A DNA stretch of 45,047 nucleotides from Dehalococcoidia bacterium UBA1123 (lineage in GTDB: Bacteria > Chloroflexota > Dehalococcoidia > Lucifugimonadales > UBA1123). Shown piece after piece: positions 44,162-45,047 of the stretch. Within the stretch, counting starts at the first letter, position 1, and each line of letters begins with the position of its first letter. The translations under genes were made by a program, and so were the position numbers. Below the pieces are notes generated by a model. That model saw only the letters and a list, made by a program, of their open reading frames with translations, searched no databases and had not been told where the DNA came from. The stretch is from assembly GCA_002313895.1 (NCBI GenBank), contig DCAW01000043.1, forward strand, positions 5,040 to 50,086. The letters are read 5' to 3'.

Positions 44162-45002
44162 ATCGAAACCACAGGAGCGATTTGTCCGGGTCCGCGACAT
44201 AAACCTTCGGTACGTCGATTGGGGCGACAACGGCCCCATGTTGCTGTTGCTGCACGGCAGCATGCGAACGTCTCGCAGTTGGGACGCGATGGCGCGGCTA
44301 CTTCACGACCGATTCCACGTCATAGCCCTGGACGCGAGAGGACACGGCAACAGCGACTGGACACAGAGAGGCTACGGGTATTCGAACCTGACCGAAGACC
44401 TCAAAGGGTTCTGCGACGAGCTGAATCTCAAGTCAATGATCGCGGTGGGTCACTCACTCGGGGGTGAAGTATTGACGTTGCTTGCCGAGCAATGTCCTGC
44501 TCTGTTTGATTTTCTCGTGCTGCTTGAGCCGAGGGTGCTCATCGACCGACCTGAAGATCGAACGGAGCCGCAACGACCCCATCGTCGCAGAACATGGAGA
44601 AGCCGAGAAGATTTGCATGGGTTTCTCAAGCAACACCGCACTGCCGGTCGCTGGCGAGACGACGTGATCCTAGATGTGGTGAATCATGAGACCATGGAAC
44701 TGCCCGACGGCAGAATAGATATCAAGTGGTCGCCCGATTCGATGAACCACGACGAATCCCATCGGGAACACGCCGATCTGAAACCTGTCTTCCGCGCGCT
44801 GAACATGCCTATTTTATTCGTTGTCAGCGAGTTGCGAGTGTCCAACTTTCGCGACCTGCCACCGTTAGCCTCCGAGACTCCCAACTTTCACCTGACAACG
44901 GTCAAAAACACCGATCACAACATGTACATGGAGCGTCCAGACGCTGTGGCATCCGTGATCTCTGATTTCGTTAACGACCGCGCTCTTCCGGAGATCATCT
45001 GA
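44154..45002 (+). CDS. Alpha/beta hydrolase
   Basis: The 282-residue protein has LLLHGSMRTSRSW near residue 22 (oxyanion), LDARGHGNS near 60, the nucleophile elbow VGHSLGG near 100 and a histidine in NTDHNMYMERPD near 258. It lacks a clear lid insertion; RRTWRSREDLHGFLKQHRT near 140 is a helical cap. Family members cleave esters, C-C bonds or epoxides. The start overlaps the dipeptidase gene by eight bases, and the next hydrolase gene starts directly after its stop, so these three form an operon. Confidence 0.9.
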   Translation: MVKSKPQERFVRVRDINLRYVDWGDNGPMLLLLHGSMRTSRSWDAMARLLHDRFHVIALDARGHGNSDWTQRGYGYSNLTEDLKGFCDELNLKSMIAVGHSLGGEVLTLLAEQCPALFDFLVLLEPRVLIDRPEDRTEPQRPHRRRTWRSREDLHGFLKQHRTAGRWRDDVILDVVNHETMELPDGRIDIKWSPDSMNHDESHREHADLKPVFRALNMPILFVVSELRVSNFRDLPPLASETPNFHLTTVKNTDHNMYMERPDAVASVISDFVNDRALPEII

Positions 45003-45047
45003 ATGGCGAACTTTGTGCTTGTCCACGGAGCATGGCACGGAGGTTGG
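45003..45047 (+). CDS. Alpha/beta hydrolase, 3' end outside window
   Basis: Only the first 15 residues are in the window: MANFVLVHGAWHGGW. This is the typical start of a family of alpha/beta hydrolases related to hydroxynitrile lyases and methyl-salicylate esterases, with the HGAWHGGW oxyanion segment. The ATG directly follows the stop of the previous gene. Confidence 0.7.
   Translation, partial: MANFVLVHGAWHGGW

Noticed and set aside
1..45047. tRNA, rRNA, CRISPR, integrase or transposase genes
   Set aside because: None could be found by reading for conserved TΨC-type sequences, regularly spaced repeats or DDE/tyrosine-recombinase motifs.

Overview
The window looks like a chromosomal piece of an uncultured, moderately GC-rich bacterium, most likely a SAR202-like or other Dehalococcoidia-type member of the Chloroflexota. 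That placement is an inference from gene content and protein style: a CaiB/BaiF CoA-transferase, split hyuA/hyuB hydantoinase genes, a class A flavin monooxygenase, many alpha/beta hydrolases, NIPSNAP and VOC proteins, AAA/LuxR-type regulators and a TTC38-like TPR protein. No rRNA, tRNA, CRISPR array, prophage or intact insertion sequence was seen.

Layout. 1-3.4 kb: 3' part of an acyl-CoA synthetase, an amidohydrolase and a cis-prenyltransferase. 3.5-8.3 kb: a broken phosphotransferase gene, then an SDR, a MetX-like hydrolase and a Gal80-like Gfo/Idh protein on the minus strand, a fragment of a SelA-like PLP enzyme, and an esterase. 8.5-14.8 kb: hyuB, an unknown membrane protein on the opposite strand, hyuA, NIPSNAP, surE and a DUF6504-like gene. 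15.5-21.5 kb: SulP transporter, FAD monooxygenase and three unknown membrane proteins. 21.7-24.3 kb: a truncated lipoprotein gene and a coupled CaiB-transferase/P1-peptidase pair. 24.4-28.6 kb: two broken relatives of one AAA/LuxR regulator family flanking a TPR protein. 28.8-33.2 kb: MMPL transporter, a small unknown gene, a dead VOC gene and an enoyl-CoA hydratase. 33.2-36.6 kb: an ABC importer of the NMT1/THI5 type and a divergent HxlR regulator. 36.6-45 kb: a stop-interrupted small gene, a ThDP enzyme, a dead histidine phosphatase, a HAD hydrolase, an M42 peptidase, a live histidine phosphatase, a probable selenoprotein, an M19 dipeptidase and two alpha/beta hydrolases.

How the genes fit together: most enzymes suit the uptake and stepwise breakdown of varied organic molecules (CoA activation and transfer, hydration, ring hydroxylation, amide, lactam and ester hydrolysis, dipeptide cleavage), served by a small-molecule ABC importer. 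No single complete pathway can be read from the window.

The most interesting item is 42171-42860. It is a lipoprotein-anchored TlpA/ResA-like thioredoxin-fold protein in which an in-frame TGA occupies the first position of the CxxC motif (W-TGA-T-T-C). The frame continues to the normal end of the fold, and a short GC hairpin with a G-initial loop sits where a bacterial SECIS element should. I read it as a selenoprotein that automated annotation would split in two. Two other points stand out: the high number of decayed genes (about nine in 45 kb), and a composite palindromic repeat present twice, each time beside a broken gene.
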